Assembly (NCBI GenBank): GCA_964385755.1
Contig: CAYLPZ010000002.1
Location: forward strand, 1-64,000
Reading direction: 5' to 3'
From: CAG-698 sp964385755
GTDB lineage: Bacteria > Bacillota_I > Bacilli_A > ML615J-28 > CAG-698
DNA: 64,000 nucleotides
Below, in pieces: positions 33,797 to 43,115 of this stretch (its first letter is position 1; each line of letters begins with the position of its first letter). The position numbers and the translations under genes are program-made. The notes under the pieces are model-generated. The model did not search any database and had not been told where the DNA came from. It saw nothing but the letters and a program-made list of their open reading frames with translations.

Positions 33797-34231
33797 ATGA
33801 ATATTTTTATTATATTGTTTATTATTTTGGGTATTATAAATATATTTTATAAAAAAATAGTAAAGATGAATATTACTAAAAGTATATGCCTAATTACTTT
33901 ATATATCATATTATTATGTTCGTTTGAATTAGATAATTTAATTGTAAGATTTATTTCTAAACTATTTATTGGATTTAGTGTATATGAGTTATCAAATATT
34001 GCTTTAGATAATAATGAATATACATTATTATTTTTGTTAATATTATCAACAGTTGCAATAATTAATATTGTACTATCATTAATTATTCTTAATAAAAATT
34101 ATCAATTATATAATTTTAAGAAAATTGATGATAGAAAAACTGTTTTTAATAAAAAAACAATTATTTTATTTAATGAAAACATTTATGAATTAAATAAAAT
34201 ATATATAGATTTATGTAAGATGTTAAACTGA
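33797..34231 (+). CDS. Small three-helix membrane protein of prepilin cassette 3
   Basis: This 144-residue paralogue of the proteins at 179 and 6253 is of unrecognised family. Hydrophobic segments lie near residues 2-18, 30-45 and 70-98. The conserved middle reads VYELSNIALDNNEYTLLF and the end LNKIYIDLCKMLN, keeping the C-terminal Cys. It is the most diverged of the three. GGAGAAAG precedes the ATG, TGA ends it, and the third prepilin-leader gene starts 46 nt later. Confidence 0.7.
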   Translation: MNIFIILFIILGIINIFYKKIVKMNITKSICLITLYIILLCSFELDNLIVRFISKLFIGFSVYELSNIALDNNEYTLLFLLILSTVAIINIVLSLIILNKNYQLYNFKKIDDRKTVFNKKTIILFNENIYELNKIYIDLCKMLN

Positions 34232-34277
34232 TAAGTATTTTTTGGTATATAAAATATAATAAGAAAGGAAAAAGGAT

Positions 34278-36692
34278 ATGAAAAATAAAAAAAATAAAAG
34301 AGCTTTTACAATAGTAGAACTTGTAATTGTTATAGCAGTTATTGCTATCTTAGTCGCTGTTTTGATTCCTACTTTCGCGAAAGTAGTATCAAATGCTAAT
34401 ATTAGTTACGATATACAATTAATTCGAAATATAAATACAGCTTTAGCAGTAGATAAAGCATCGGGTAATAAACATAATACAATGCAAGATGCATTAGATG
34501 CGGCTAAAGAAGGTGGATATATTGTTGAGATTATAGCTGCAAAAGAAACAGATAATAAAATACTATGGGATAGTAAAAATGATTTATTTTGTTATTTAGT
34601 AAAAGGGTCAAATACTCCAACATATTACCCAGAATCAAATTTACTGAAGCCTTATGCTAGTGATGATCAATATAACAATGATGAAGTATTTGATGTAGAT
34701 TTATGGGAAGTTACTAAAGTTATTCCAACTGTTATTGATAATCAAAAATATTCAATGTATTATGTTGGAAATGATGAAATTGAAAACTTAAGCTTAAAAG
34801 TAGGATTTGATGCAGGTACAGGTGCAAAAACAAAGAACATAAATTATGTTGGAAATATAATTAATCCTAAAGTTGTTATTAATACAAAAAGTTATCAAAC
34901 AACATTGGAAGTAGAAGATGAAGGACAAAGTAGTATTTATCATTATGGAGTAGCTGGGTTACTTAATATAATAAAATGTCATACTACATCATATCATGAA
35001 AATGGAATAGTAGGATATGTTGAAATATCAAAAGGACGTTTAGTTTTTGAACAAGGATCAAAGGTAACACAAATACATATTAATGCTAATAATAATGCTT
35101 TTGATGAAGTAATAATAGCAGATAATGGACTAGCTAGTTTACCTGTAGTGATAACAAGAGATGAAGTAAGCATTTCTATTCCAATAAGATTAGTTCTTTT
35201 AGAAACAACAAATGAAATAGTTTATGTTTATCCAGCTGGTGGAACAGGAACAACTGCAAAAACAGAAGATCAAAATATTAATATATCATCTGATTTAGGT
35301 TTAAGAATATTAGATACTAGTGAAGTAACTAAATATAGAGATGATGATCAAAAGCAATATGACAAAGAAAATGCAATAGAAGATGGAGTTATTGAAGAAT
35401 TAATTAAGGAAGCAGAAGAAAGAGGAGAATCATATGCTGCAAGAATAAATAAAAATTTCTATACAACACTTCAAGATGGTAAAAGTGCTTTGCGAAATGG
35501 AGAAACACTTGTTTTATTAAAAGATTTAACTTTAACAGAAGAATTTGATATTTATTCAGGTTCATGCGTATTAGATTTAAATGGTCATAGTTTAAAATAT
35601 GAACCAGAAATTTATCCAAATTATATATCTGCATTTAATGTAAGTAGTAATGCAAAATTATATTTAATAAATAACTCTGAAAACAAAGCAAGTTTTATTC
35701 ATACAAAAACATTTGATGTTAGTGAAAATTATTTTGCTACTATTCAACCAAATGGAACAATGGAAATAGATGGAATTGAGATAATTAATAATCTTAGTTT
35801 TTCAAGTAGTATCTGTAATTGGGGAACATTAAAAATTAAAAATTGTGTTTTTAAAGTTGATAAAGATCCATCTATTAATAATATTACATCAGTGTACACA
35901 TACAAAAATTCTAATACTACAATAGAAAATACAACATTTTATGCTGCGAAACTAAGCGCGAGTATTCGTGCAAATGGTGGAAATACTATTATTAATAATT
36001 GTGATTTTATTTTACAAGGAGAATATTCAACAGCATTAAGCACATCTAAATGGCAAAATGTAGATTTATCTGTTGAAATTAAAGGTAATTCAAAAATTAT
36101 TTCTAATGAACACAAATTTGTAGAGGCTTTACAAATTCAAGGTGGTAATGTTACTCTTTCTGGAAATGTGTATATTGATGCCAAAGGAGGAACTTCAATT
36201 ATAATACGAAGCAATGCTGAATATCCTTCTAAAGTAAAAATAGAAGGTGGAAAATATTATGGAAGAATTTCACTAGAATGTTCTAATGAAGAGACTGAAA
36301 TAGAAATTAATTATGCTAATGTAACTATGGATAAAGTAGCAAAAATAGGAAATAAATATTATAATAATCTTGAATGGGCAATAAAATCGTCAACTAACGG
36401 CGATGAAATCATTCTTCTTGAAGATGAAACTATTAATAATCGTATAGACATTTATAATAAGAATTTCTCTCTAAATTTAAATGGCCACAATATTACTTAT
36501 AATGAAGATGATTGTATATTCTACTTATATAATCAATCAAATATCACAATATTAGATGATACAGATAAAAAGGGAAAATTCAATGCTTATAGGTATTATT
36601 TTATTATAGTAAGTGAAGGCTGCACTTTAGCAATTAAAGATAATGTGATCGGTACTGACCACATTTTGAATGATGGTAGAATAGTAAATTAA
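34278..36692 (+). CDS. Prepilin-leader beta-helix surface protein, copy 3
   Basis: At 804 residues this is the longest of the three. Its leader reads KNKRA|FTIVELVIVIAVIAIL: Ala replaces the usual Gly at -1, a tolerated but less common prepilin site. Residues ~30-120 keep the shared domain (IQLIRNINTAL, NTMQDALDAA, ILWDSKNDLFCYL). Residues ~370-400 are a charged linker (EDGVIEELIKEAEERGESYAAR), followed by beta-helix-like blocks that appear twice: F/YTTLQDGKSALRNGETLVLL-KDLTL...LDLNGHSLKY at ~395-435, and YYNNLEWAIKSSTNGDEIILLEDETI...LNLNGHNITY at ~695-735. The second block ends shortly after, giving the impression that the last helix turns are missing. Function is unknown; a surface location is inferred. 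Confidence 0.75.
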   Translation: MKNKKNKRAFTIVELVIVIAVIAILVAVLIPTFAKVVSNANISYDIQLIRNINTALAVDKASGNKHNTMQDALDAAKEGGYIVEIIAAKETDNKILWDSKNDLFCYLVKGSNTPTYYPESNLLKPYASDDQYNNDEVFDVDLWEVTKVIPTVIDNQKYSMYYVGNDEIENLSLKVGFDAGTGAKTKNINYVGNIINPKVVINTKSYQTTLEVEDEGQSSIYHYGVAGLLNIIKCHTTSYHENGIVGYVEISKGRLVFEQGSKVTQIHINANNNAFDEVIIADNGLASLPVVITRDEVSISIPIRLVLLETTNEIVYVYPAGGTGTTAKTEDQNINISSDLGLRILDTSEVTKYRDDDQKQYDKENAIEDGVIEELIKEAEERGESYAARINKNFYTTLQDGKSALRNGETLVLLKDLTLTEEFDIYSGSCVLDLNGHSLKYEPEIYPNYISAFNVSSNAKLYLINNSENKASFIHTKTFDVSENYFATIQPNGTMEIDGIEIINNLSFSSSICNWGTLKIKNCVFKVDKDPSINNITSVYTYKNSNTTIENTTFYAAKLSASIRANGGNTIINNCDFILQGEYSTALSTSKWQNVDLSVEIKGNSKIISNEHKFVEALQIQGGNVTLSGNVYIDAKGGTSIIIRSNAEYPSKVKIEGGKYYGRISLECSNEETEIEINYANVTMDKVAKIGNKYYNNLEWAIKSSTNGDEIILLEDETINNRIDIYNKNFSLNLNGHNITYNEDDCIFYLYNQSNITILDDTDKKGKFNAYRYYFIIVSEGCTLAIKDNVIGTDHILNDGRIVN

Positions 36693-36915
36693 AAATAACT
36701 AATTTGAGATATATATTTATTATGATTAATAACTCTTCATGTTAACTGTTTATAAATGTTATTATTAATTAATGATTTAAACGATAATAGGTAATAAAAT
36801 AATAGTTTCTTTATTCATTTATTTTAAAACATAGAATATGTTTATTATTAATTGTATATTAATTTTACAAAAACAAATTGTTTTATTAAATATTATATGT
36901 TTATACAAAACTAAT
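36693..36915. other. Gene-free gap after cassette 3
   Basis: No gene, RNA or repeat is seen. No strong terminator lies directly after the prepilin gene; the first is at 36916. Confidence 0.5.
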
Positions 36916-36948
36916 AAAAGGTTTTTCTTCGGAATAAACCTTTTTTTC
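36916..36948 (+). terminator. Terminator with UUCG tetraloop before mutS
   Basis: The stem AAAAGGTTT-TTC / GAA-AAACCTTTT is closed by a C(TTCG)G tetraloop, with one bulged T and a T run. Confidence 0.85.
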
Positions 36949-37026
36949 TTTATAAATATTGTTTCTTTAAATTATTTATAAAACATGATATAATATTATT
37001 AATAAACTTGAAAATTAGGAGTAATT

Positions 37027-39594
37027 ATGTACGAAAACATCGATAAAATGCAATATTCCCCAATGATAAGACAATATTTATCAATAAAAGAAAAATACCC
37101 TGATATGATAGTTTTCTTTCGCTTAGGTGACTTTTATGAAATGTTTTTCAATGATGCCATCACTGCAAGTAAAGAACTAGAAATTACATTAACAGGTAAA
37201 GATGCGGGAACGGAAGAACGTGTACCTATGTGTGGTGTACCATATCATGCCGCATCAACTTATCTTGATAAACTTACTGAAAAAGGATATAAAGTTGTAA
37301 TTGTTGAACAAACAGAAGATCCTGCTTCCACAAAAGGGATAGTACGTCGTGAAGTAATTCGTATTGTTACACCTGGTACAGTTATGGAAGGTAATACTAT
37401 ATCTGATACAGATTATAATTTTATTACTACAGTAACAAGGTTTAAAGAACATTATGCTTTAGCATATGCGGATTTATCAACTGGAGAAAGTTTTTTAACT
37501 AACTTACCTTTATCAGATGATATCTTATGTGCAGAAATATTAAAGCTTAAATCAAAAGAAATAGTGGTTGATTCATCTTTTAATAAGAATATCTTTTCGA
37601 CTATTTCTACAGTCTTACAAGTTACTATTTCTATTGAAGATAACATTTCAGATGTTGATTATTTGCAAACTCTATCTGAAGATTTAGATAAAGAAGAAAA
37701 AATAGCTTTTAATAGACTACTTAATTATATTATCTCAACTCAAAAAAGAGTGTTAGTACACTTACAAAAGGTATCTAAATATAACATTAAAGGTTATATG
37801 CGTATTGATTTATCATCAAGACGCAATTTGGAACTTTTAGAAACTTTACGTTTTCAAAGTAAGAAAAATACACTTTTATCTGTGTTAGATAAATGTTCTA
37901 CAGCTATGGGAAGCAGATTTTTGAAAAAATCAATTATCTTTCCACTAGTGGATAAAGAAGAAATTGAGAAACGTTTTGATATAGTTTCAAAGATGATTAA
38001 GAACTTTATATCTACTTCTGAATTAAGAGATAAACTTAGTGACATTTATGATTTAGAACGTATAGTTGGTCGTGTATCTTATGAAAATTGTAATCCTAAG
38101 GATTTACTTCACCTTAAAAGCAGTATTGCAACAATTCCTGAAATAATTAAGTTAAATAAGAAAATAAAAATAGATTCGTATTTTGATTTTTCTTCATCAT
38201 TTGATAAATTTAAAGAATTATATACCTTACTTGATAGTGCAATATCACCAGATGCTCCGTTTTCCTCAAAAGATCGAGGTATCATTAAACCTGGTTATAA
38301 TAGTGAACTAGATGAACTAAATCAAATAAATGCTTCTGGTAAAAGTTATTTACTATCAATTGAAGCAAAAGAAAAAGAACGCACAGGAATAAAGAATTTA
38401 AAAATCGGTTTTAATCGAATATTTGGCTATTATATTGAAGTACCTAAGTCTTCTATTAATGAAATAAAAGAAGAATATGGTTATATTCGTAAGCAAACTA
38501 TAGCAAATGGTGAAAGATTTATCACTCAGGAATTAAAAGAGAAAGAAGCTTTGATTTTGCGTGCTGAAGAAAAAGCTGCAAGTTTAGAGTATTCACTTTT
38601 TGTTAATGTGCGTGAGAACTGTAAAAAATACTCAGATATATTACAAGATTTATCAAGAAAAATAAGTTTACTTGATATGTTACAAAGTTTTTGTAAAGTT
38701 GCAAATGAAAATAACTATGTTAGACCATCAATTAATGATGAACATATTGTCGATATTAAGCAAGGTCGCCATCCAGTTTTAGAAACAAACATCGATAATT
38801 TTATTCCAAATGATATAAAAATGGGCAATGATGTTGATATGCTTCTAATTACTGGTCCAAATATGAGTGGTAAATCAACATACATGCGTATGCTTGCTTT
38901 AATATGCGTAATGGCACAAATTGGCTCATTTGTCCCAGCAAAAGAAGCTATTCTTCCAATTTTTGATGCAATCTATACTAGAATTGGAGCTGCTGATGAC
39001 ATTGTTAGTGGGCAATCTACATTTATGGTGGAAATGAACGAAGTTAATAACGCTTTAAAGAACGCAACAATAAATTCACTAATTATCTTTGATGAAATTG
39101 GCCGTGGCACCGCAACTTATGATGGTATGGCTTTAGCTCAAGCCATAATTGAATATATTCATGAGAATTTGCATTCTAAAACATTATTCTCAACTCATTA
39201 TCATGAATTGACAGTTTTAGAAAATGATTTAAAAAAATTAAAGAATATTCATGTTAGTGCAGAAGAAGTAAATGGTGATATTGTTTTTATGCATAAGATT
39301 TTAAAAGGCAGTGCTAATCAAAGTTATGGCATAAATGTTGCGAAACTTGCAAATATTCCTCTTGATGTAATTTTACGAGCTAATGATATTTTAAATAAAT
39401 TAGAAAATCTTGAAAAAACTGAAAAAAAAGGACTTGACCTTTCAATTAAAAATTATCAAGCACCACTTTTATATGATTCAAAAACTGATAAAGAAATATA
39501 TGTTTTAAATGAAATTAAAAATGCTAATATTTTTAATATGAGTCCACTTGACGCAATGAACTTTTTAGATACCTTACAAAAGAAATTAAAGTAA
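37027..39594 (+). CDS. mutS: DNA mismatch repair protein MutS
   Basis: MutS binds mismatches and recruits MutL. The 855 residues follow the MutS1 plan: the mismatch-reading Phe in FFRLGDFYEMF near residue 35, connector, lever and clamp domains, then the ABC-type ATPase with Walker A GPNMSGKST, Walker B LIIFDEIGRGT and the STHYHEL His switch. AGGAG precedes the ATG. mutL starts 15 nt after its stop. Confidence 0.97.
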   Translation: MYENIDKMQYSPMIRQYLSIKEKYPDMIVFFRLGDFYEMFFNDAITASKELEITLTGKDAGTEERVPMCGVPYHAASTYLDKLTEKGYKVVIVEQTEDPASTKGIVRREVIRIVTPGTVMEGNTISDTDYNFITTVTRFKEHYALAYADLSTGESFLTNLPLSDDILCAEILKLKSKEIVVDSSFNKNIFSTISTVLQVTISIEDNISDVDYLQTLSEDLDKEEKIAFNRLLNYIISTQKRVLVHLQKVSKYNIKGYMRIDLSSRRNLELLETLRFQSKKNTLLSVLDKCSTAMGSRFLKKSIIFPLVDKEEIEKRFDIVSKMIKNFISTSELRDKLSDIYDLERIVGRVSYENCNPKDLLHLKSSIATIPEIIKLNKKIKIDSYFDFSSSFDKFKELYTLLDSAISPDAPFSSKDRGIIKPGYNSELDELNQINASGKSYLLSIEAKEKERTGIKNLKIGFNRIFGYYIEVPKSSINEIKEEYGYIRKQTIANGERFITQELKEKEALILRAEEKAASLEYSLFVNVRENCKKYSDILQDLSRKISLLDMLQSFCKVANENNYVRPSINDEHIVDIKQGRHPVLETNIDNFIPNDIKMGNDVDMLLITGPNMSGKSTYMRMLALICVMAQIGSFVPAKEAILPIFDAIYTRIGAADDIVSGQSTFMVEMNEVNNALKNATINSLIIFDEIGRGTATYDGMALAQAIIEYIHENLHSKTLFSTHYHELTVLENDLKKLKNIHVSAEEVNGDIVFMHKILKGSANQSYGINVAKLANIPLDVILRANDILNKLENLEKTEKKGLDLSIKNYQAPLLYDSKTDKEIYVLNEIKNANIFNMSPLDAMNFLDTLQKKLK

Positions 39595-39609
39595 AGGAGA
39601 TAAATTATT

Positions 39610-41472
39610 ATGGGAAAAATAAAAGTATTAGATCAACATTTAATAAATTTAATCTCCGCTGGAGAAGTTATTGAGCGTGGTGCAAGTGTTGTAAAAGAAC
39701 TTGTGGAAAACAGTATTGATGCAAAAGCAACTAACATTACAATTAGTTTAGTTGATTCTGGATTAAAAGAAATAGTTGTCTCTGATGATGGCATTGGAAT
39801 GGATGAAGTGGAAATGAAAACATGCATTTTACCACATGCAACGAGTAAAATAAGCGATGAAAATGATTTATTTGCTATTCATACACTTGGCTTTCGTGGT
39901 GAAGCATTAGCTTCAATTGTCGCTGTGTCAAATGTGAAAATAAAAAGTTCAAATGGTGAAAGTAAACCATTTATGATGGGCATAAAGGCAGGACAAATAA
40001 CTTCACAAGCATATATTGCTCACCCTAGAGGAACTGAAATCCAAGTTCGTGATTTATTCTATAACACCCCCGCAAGACTTCAAAATCTAAAATCAGCACA
40101 AACAGAACTTAGTTATATAACTGATTTTGTTACTAAAATAGCTATGGCTAATCCTGATATAGCTTTTAAGCTTATTAATAATGAAAATAAAATTTTTCAA
40201 TCATTTGGTAAAGGTAATACATTAGAAGTGTTAGGAACAGTTTATGATGTAAGCGTTGCGAAAAACATGATTGCAGTTGATAATAGTAATCATTTATTTA
40301 GAGTAAGTGGCTTAATATCTAATATTTCTATTACTCGTTCATCAAGAAGTAGCATGACAATTATTGTAAATGGACGTGTTGTAAGAAATAACTCTATCAT
40401 TAATGCTATTTTAGAAGGATATAAAACACTACTAATGATTGGTAGATATCCTATATGTTTACTTACTATTGATGTTGATTATTCTATTGTTGATGTAAAT
40501 GTTCATCCAACTAAATCTGAAGTAAGATTTAGTGAGGAAAATCAATTACTAAAATTAATCACTGAAACAATTTCTAAAGCTTTATATAATTCTAGCTTAA
40601 TAGTTAATAACTATTTTGCTAAAGATGAAGATGAAAACAATAATCCATTTGAAGAAGATGAATATACATTTGAAGACAATAAAGAAATAGATGAGCTAGA
40701 TAATGAAATTAAAACAAAAGATGTTGATTTTACACTTCATGAAGATGATGAAATAAATTATTTTAGTAATCAAAAAACAGAACAAATTGAAACAATAAAT
40801 AAACCAGTACAACAAGCATTTGATTTTATTAGAGCAGAAGTAGCAAATGATGATTTGTTAGAAAACAATGAAGAAAAACTTGAAATTGACAAAATTACAG
40901 AACTTCATTATATCGGTCAGTTATTTGGAACTTATTTACTTGCGCAAAACGAAGATACATTCTACTTAATAGATCAGCATGCCGCAAATGAACGTGTTAA
41001 TTACGAAAAAATCATTAATAATTTAAGAAAAGAAAGTGTTGTAAAATATGATTTAATTGTTCCAATTAATTTAACTTTTACACCTTCTGAATCTATTTTG
41101 ATTAATGAAAAAATTAAAGAAATAAATGAAATTGGCATTGAACTTGATGATTTTGGTGGTGGTAGTTTTGTCGTGCGTACTGTTCCAATTTGGATTAATC
41201 AAGAAGATGTTAAAGTGTTTGTTGAAGAGATTATAATTAATATTATCAAAGGTTTAAAAAAGACTAAAGAAGAATTTTTAGATAGTGTATCTAAAAGCCT
41301 TGCTTGTAAAAGAAGTGTTAAAGCAAATGAATTTTTATCAAAGAATCAAATCACATATTTATTAGAAGATTTAATTCGTTGTAATAATCCTTATACTTGT
41401 CCCCATGGAAGACCAATAATAATAAAATATACTAAATCACAAGTAGAAAAATGGTTTAAGAGAGTATTATAA
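39610..41472 (+). CDS. mutL: DNA mismatch repair protein MutL
   Basis: The N-terminal GHKL ATPase shows LVENSIDA, DDGIGM, THATSK-like PHATSKI and TLGFRGEALASI. The transducer domain follows, and an acidic linker (~340-410). The C-terminal domain carries DQHAANERVNYEKI, the endonuclease metal motif (DQHAx2Ex4E), and CPHGRP, so this is a nicking MutL as in bacteria without MutH. It lies in the mutS-mutL-miaA operon; AAGGAGAT precedes the ATG. Confidence 0.97.
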   Translation: MGKIKVLDQHLINLISAGEVIERGASVVKELVENSIDAKATNITISLVDSGLKEIVVSDDGIGMDEVEMKTCILPHATSKISDENDLFAIHTLGFRGEALASIVAVSNVKIKSSNGESKPFMMGIKAGQITSQAYIAHPRGTEIQVRDLFYNTPARLQNLKSAQTELSYITDFVTKIAMANPDIAFKLINNENKIFQSFGKGNTLEVLGTVYDVSVAKNMIAVDNSNHLFRVSGLISNISITRSSRSSMTIIVNGRVVRNNSIINAILEGYKTLLMIGRYPICLLTIDVDYSIVDVNVHPTKSEVRFSEENQLLKLITETISKALYNSSLIVNNYFAKDEDENNNPFEEDEYTFEDNKEIDELDNEIKTKDVDFTLHEDDEINYFSNQKTEQIETINKPVQQAFDFIRAEVANDDLLENNEEKLEIDKITELHYIGQLFGTYLLAQNEDTFYLIDQHAANERVNYEKIINNLRKESVVKYDLIVPINLTFTPSESILINEKIKEINEIGIELDDFGGGSFVVRTVPIWINQEDVKVFVEEIIINIIKGLKKTKEEFLDSVSKSLACKRSVKANEFLSKNQITYLLEDLIRCNNPYTCPHGRPIIIKYTKSQVEKWFKRVL

Positions 41473-41478
41473 ATATAT

Positions 41479-42384
41479 ATGGAAAAAGTAATATGTATTT
41501 TAGGACCAACAGCTGTTGGTAAAACAGATATTTCACTTAAGATTGTGGAAAAATATAATGGTGAAATAATTAACTGCGATGCTTCACAAATGAAAAAAGA
41601 TTTAGTAATTGGAACTGCGAAAATAGATTATCAAAATCAAATAGTAAATCATCATTTGTTTGATATTATTAATGCTTGTGAGAACTATTCTTGTGCTGAT
41701 TATCAAAAAGAAGCAAGAAAACTAATCACAGAAATAAACAATAAAGGCAAAATACCTTTCTTAGTTGGAGGAACAGGTTTGTACGCTTCTACAACTCTTT
41801 ATAAATATGATCTAACTAATGAAGGTAGAAAAAAAGAAGATGATGATTTTTATAGTAACTATACAAACGAAGAACTATTTGAAATGCTAAAAATATTAGA
41901 CTTTGAATCAACAAAAAAAGTTCATATGAATAATAGAGTAAGAGTCATTCGCGCAATCCAAAGTGCCCAAAAAGGCAAAAAAATAAGTGAAAATACACAA
42001 AAAAGTGAAAAATACTATGATAGTTTAATTATAGTATTAAATACTCCAAGAGAAATCTTATATGAGCGAATAAACAAAAGAGTAAATATAATGATTGAAG
42101 AAGGATTAATAGAAGAATGTAAATCCTTAAAAGCAAAAGGAATAGATTTATCTTGTATTCCGGATATTGGTTATAAACAAATAAAAGATTATTTAGATGA
42201 TAAAATAACATTAGAAGAAGCAATAGAACTGATTCAAAAAGAAACAAGACACTATGCTAAAAGGCAATTAACATGGTTTCGTAATCAAATGGATAGTGTA
42301 TTTGTTAATGTTGATTATGATAATATTAATAAAACTATAAATGAAATATCAAAATTAATTGATAATTATTTATTAAAAAAGTAG
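41479..42384 (+). CDS. miaA: tRNA dimethylallyltransferase MiaA
   Basis: MiaA adds a dimethylallyl group to A37 of tRNAs reading UNN codons. The 301 residues show the P-loop GPTAVGKTDIS, NCDASQMKKDLVIGTAK (the usual DS-Q is DA-Q here), HHLFDI, FLVGGTGLY and the late HYAKRQLTWFRNQ. It starts 6 nt after mutL, and its stop codon lies inside the terminator stem that follows. Confidence 0.95.
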   Translation: MEKVICILGPTAVGKTDISLKIVEKYNGEIINCDASQMKKDLVIGTAKIDYQNQIVNHHLFDIINACENYSCADYQKEARKLITEINNKGKIPFLVGGTGLYASTTLYKYDLTNEGRKKEDDDFYSNYTNEELFEMLKILDFESTKKVHMNNRVRVIRAIQSAQKGKKISENTQKSEKYYDSLIIVLNTPREILYERINKRVNIMIEEGLIEECKSLKAKGIDLSCIPDIGYKQIKDYLDDKITLEEAIELIQKETRHYAKRQLTWFRNQMDSVFVNVDYDNINKTINEISKLIDNYLLKK

Positions 42385-42407
42385 CTTAAAAATGAGCTAC
42401 TTTTTTT
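42375..42407 (+). terminator. Terminator of the mutS-mutL-miaA operon
   Basis: AAAAAAGTAGCT / AGCTACTTTTTT has an 8-nt loop and a T run. The miaA stop codon is inside the 5' arm. Confidence 0.9.
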
Positions 42408-42410
42408 GTT

Positions 42411-43011
42411 ATATTTAAATGTATTAATAAATATAGTTTAAAATTCTCATGTAAAGATAAATTATTATTAGATGGCTCATATGCTATTGTGAATGGTGAA
42501 AAATACTTTAGTCATAATGGTGTTATTATTGCCCATGGTATTACTTTAAAAGAAGTAACTGCTTATATTTATTTAGAAAAAGCATTTTTCTCTTAACCCT
42601 GAAGAAAAAGTTTGCATAGTAACTGAGTTATTACCTGATGTATTAACTTAAGCATTAACTTATCCTTTAATCAAAAGTGAATTAGAATATACATGTATTG
42701 AAGTAGAACATTATTCCATAAAAGCAGAAGTAGAAAATAAAGTTTTATCAAATGGAAATAGTAATTCACTCTCATTTACTGTTAATTATCAAAACATTGA
42801 CTGTTTAAAAGTAATAATTACTAAGAAAAATGATGATAATATAATAACAAGTAAAACAATTTCTCTTTCAAGTACTGCTACATATACTAGTACAATAAAT
42901 AATTCCTTTACTAAAGAAGAGGGAGAAACATATAAAGTAACATTTGTTGGCATTGATAATGGACTTGATGTTTGCTTTGATGTTATTTATATTGTATGTG
43001 GATTTCAATAA
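42411..43011 (+). pseudogene. Decayed gene of unknown family
   Basis: Protein-like reading with breaks: LLLDGSYAIVNGEKYFSHNG, VIIAHGITLKEVTAYIYLEK, a frameshift near 42590 at a run of Ts, LNPEEKVCIVTELLPDVLT, a TAA at 42649, then ALTYPLIKSELEYTCIEVEH and, at the end, TYKVTFVGIDNGLDVCFDVI before TAA 43009-43011. No start codon or ribosome site is found, and the miaA terminator abuts its left edge, so the 5' end is lost. The last half has the alternating pattern of beta-sandwich proteins. I do not recognise the family. Confidence 0.6.
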
Positions 43012-43016
43012 ATAAT

Positions 43017-43049
43017 GATCTGTAAAATTGGTTTTACAGATCTTTTTTT
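43017..43049 (+). terminator. Terminator after the decayed gene
   Basis: GATCTGTAAAA / TTTTACAGATC has a TTGG loop and seven Ts. Confidence 0.9.
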
Positions 43050-43055
43050 AAACTT

Positions 43056-43103
43056 AAGATATTTTATAATAATATATTTTTTCTTTTATTAATAAAATAT
43101 CTT
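43056..43103 (+). promoter_or_regulatory. 12-bp inverted repeat abutting the dacB ribosome site
   Basis: AAGATATTTTAT (43056-43067) and ATAAAATATCTT (43092-43103) are perfect inverted repeats with a 24-nt spacer. GGTGG, the ribosome site, begins at the next base. It could be an operator pair or an RNA stem affecting initiation. Confidence 0.5.
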
Positions 43104-43115
43104 GGTGGTTATTTT

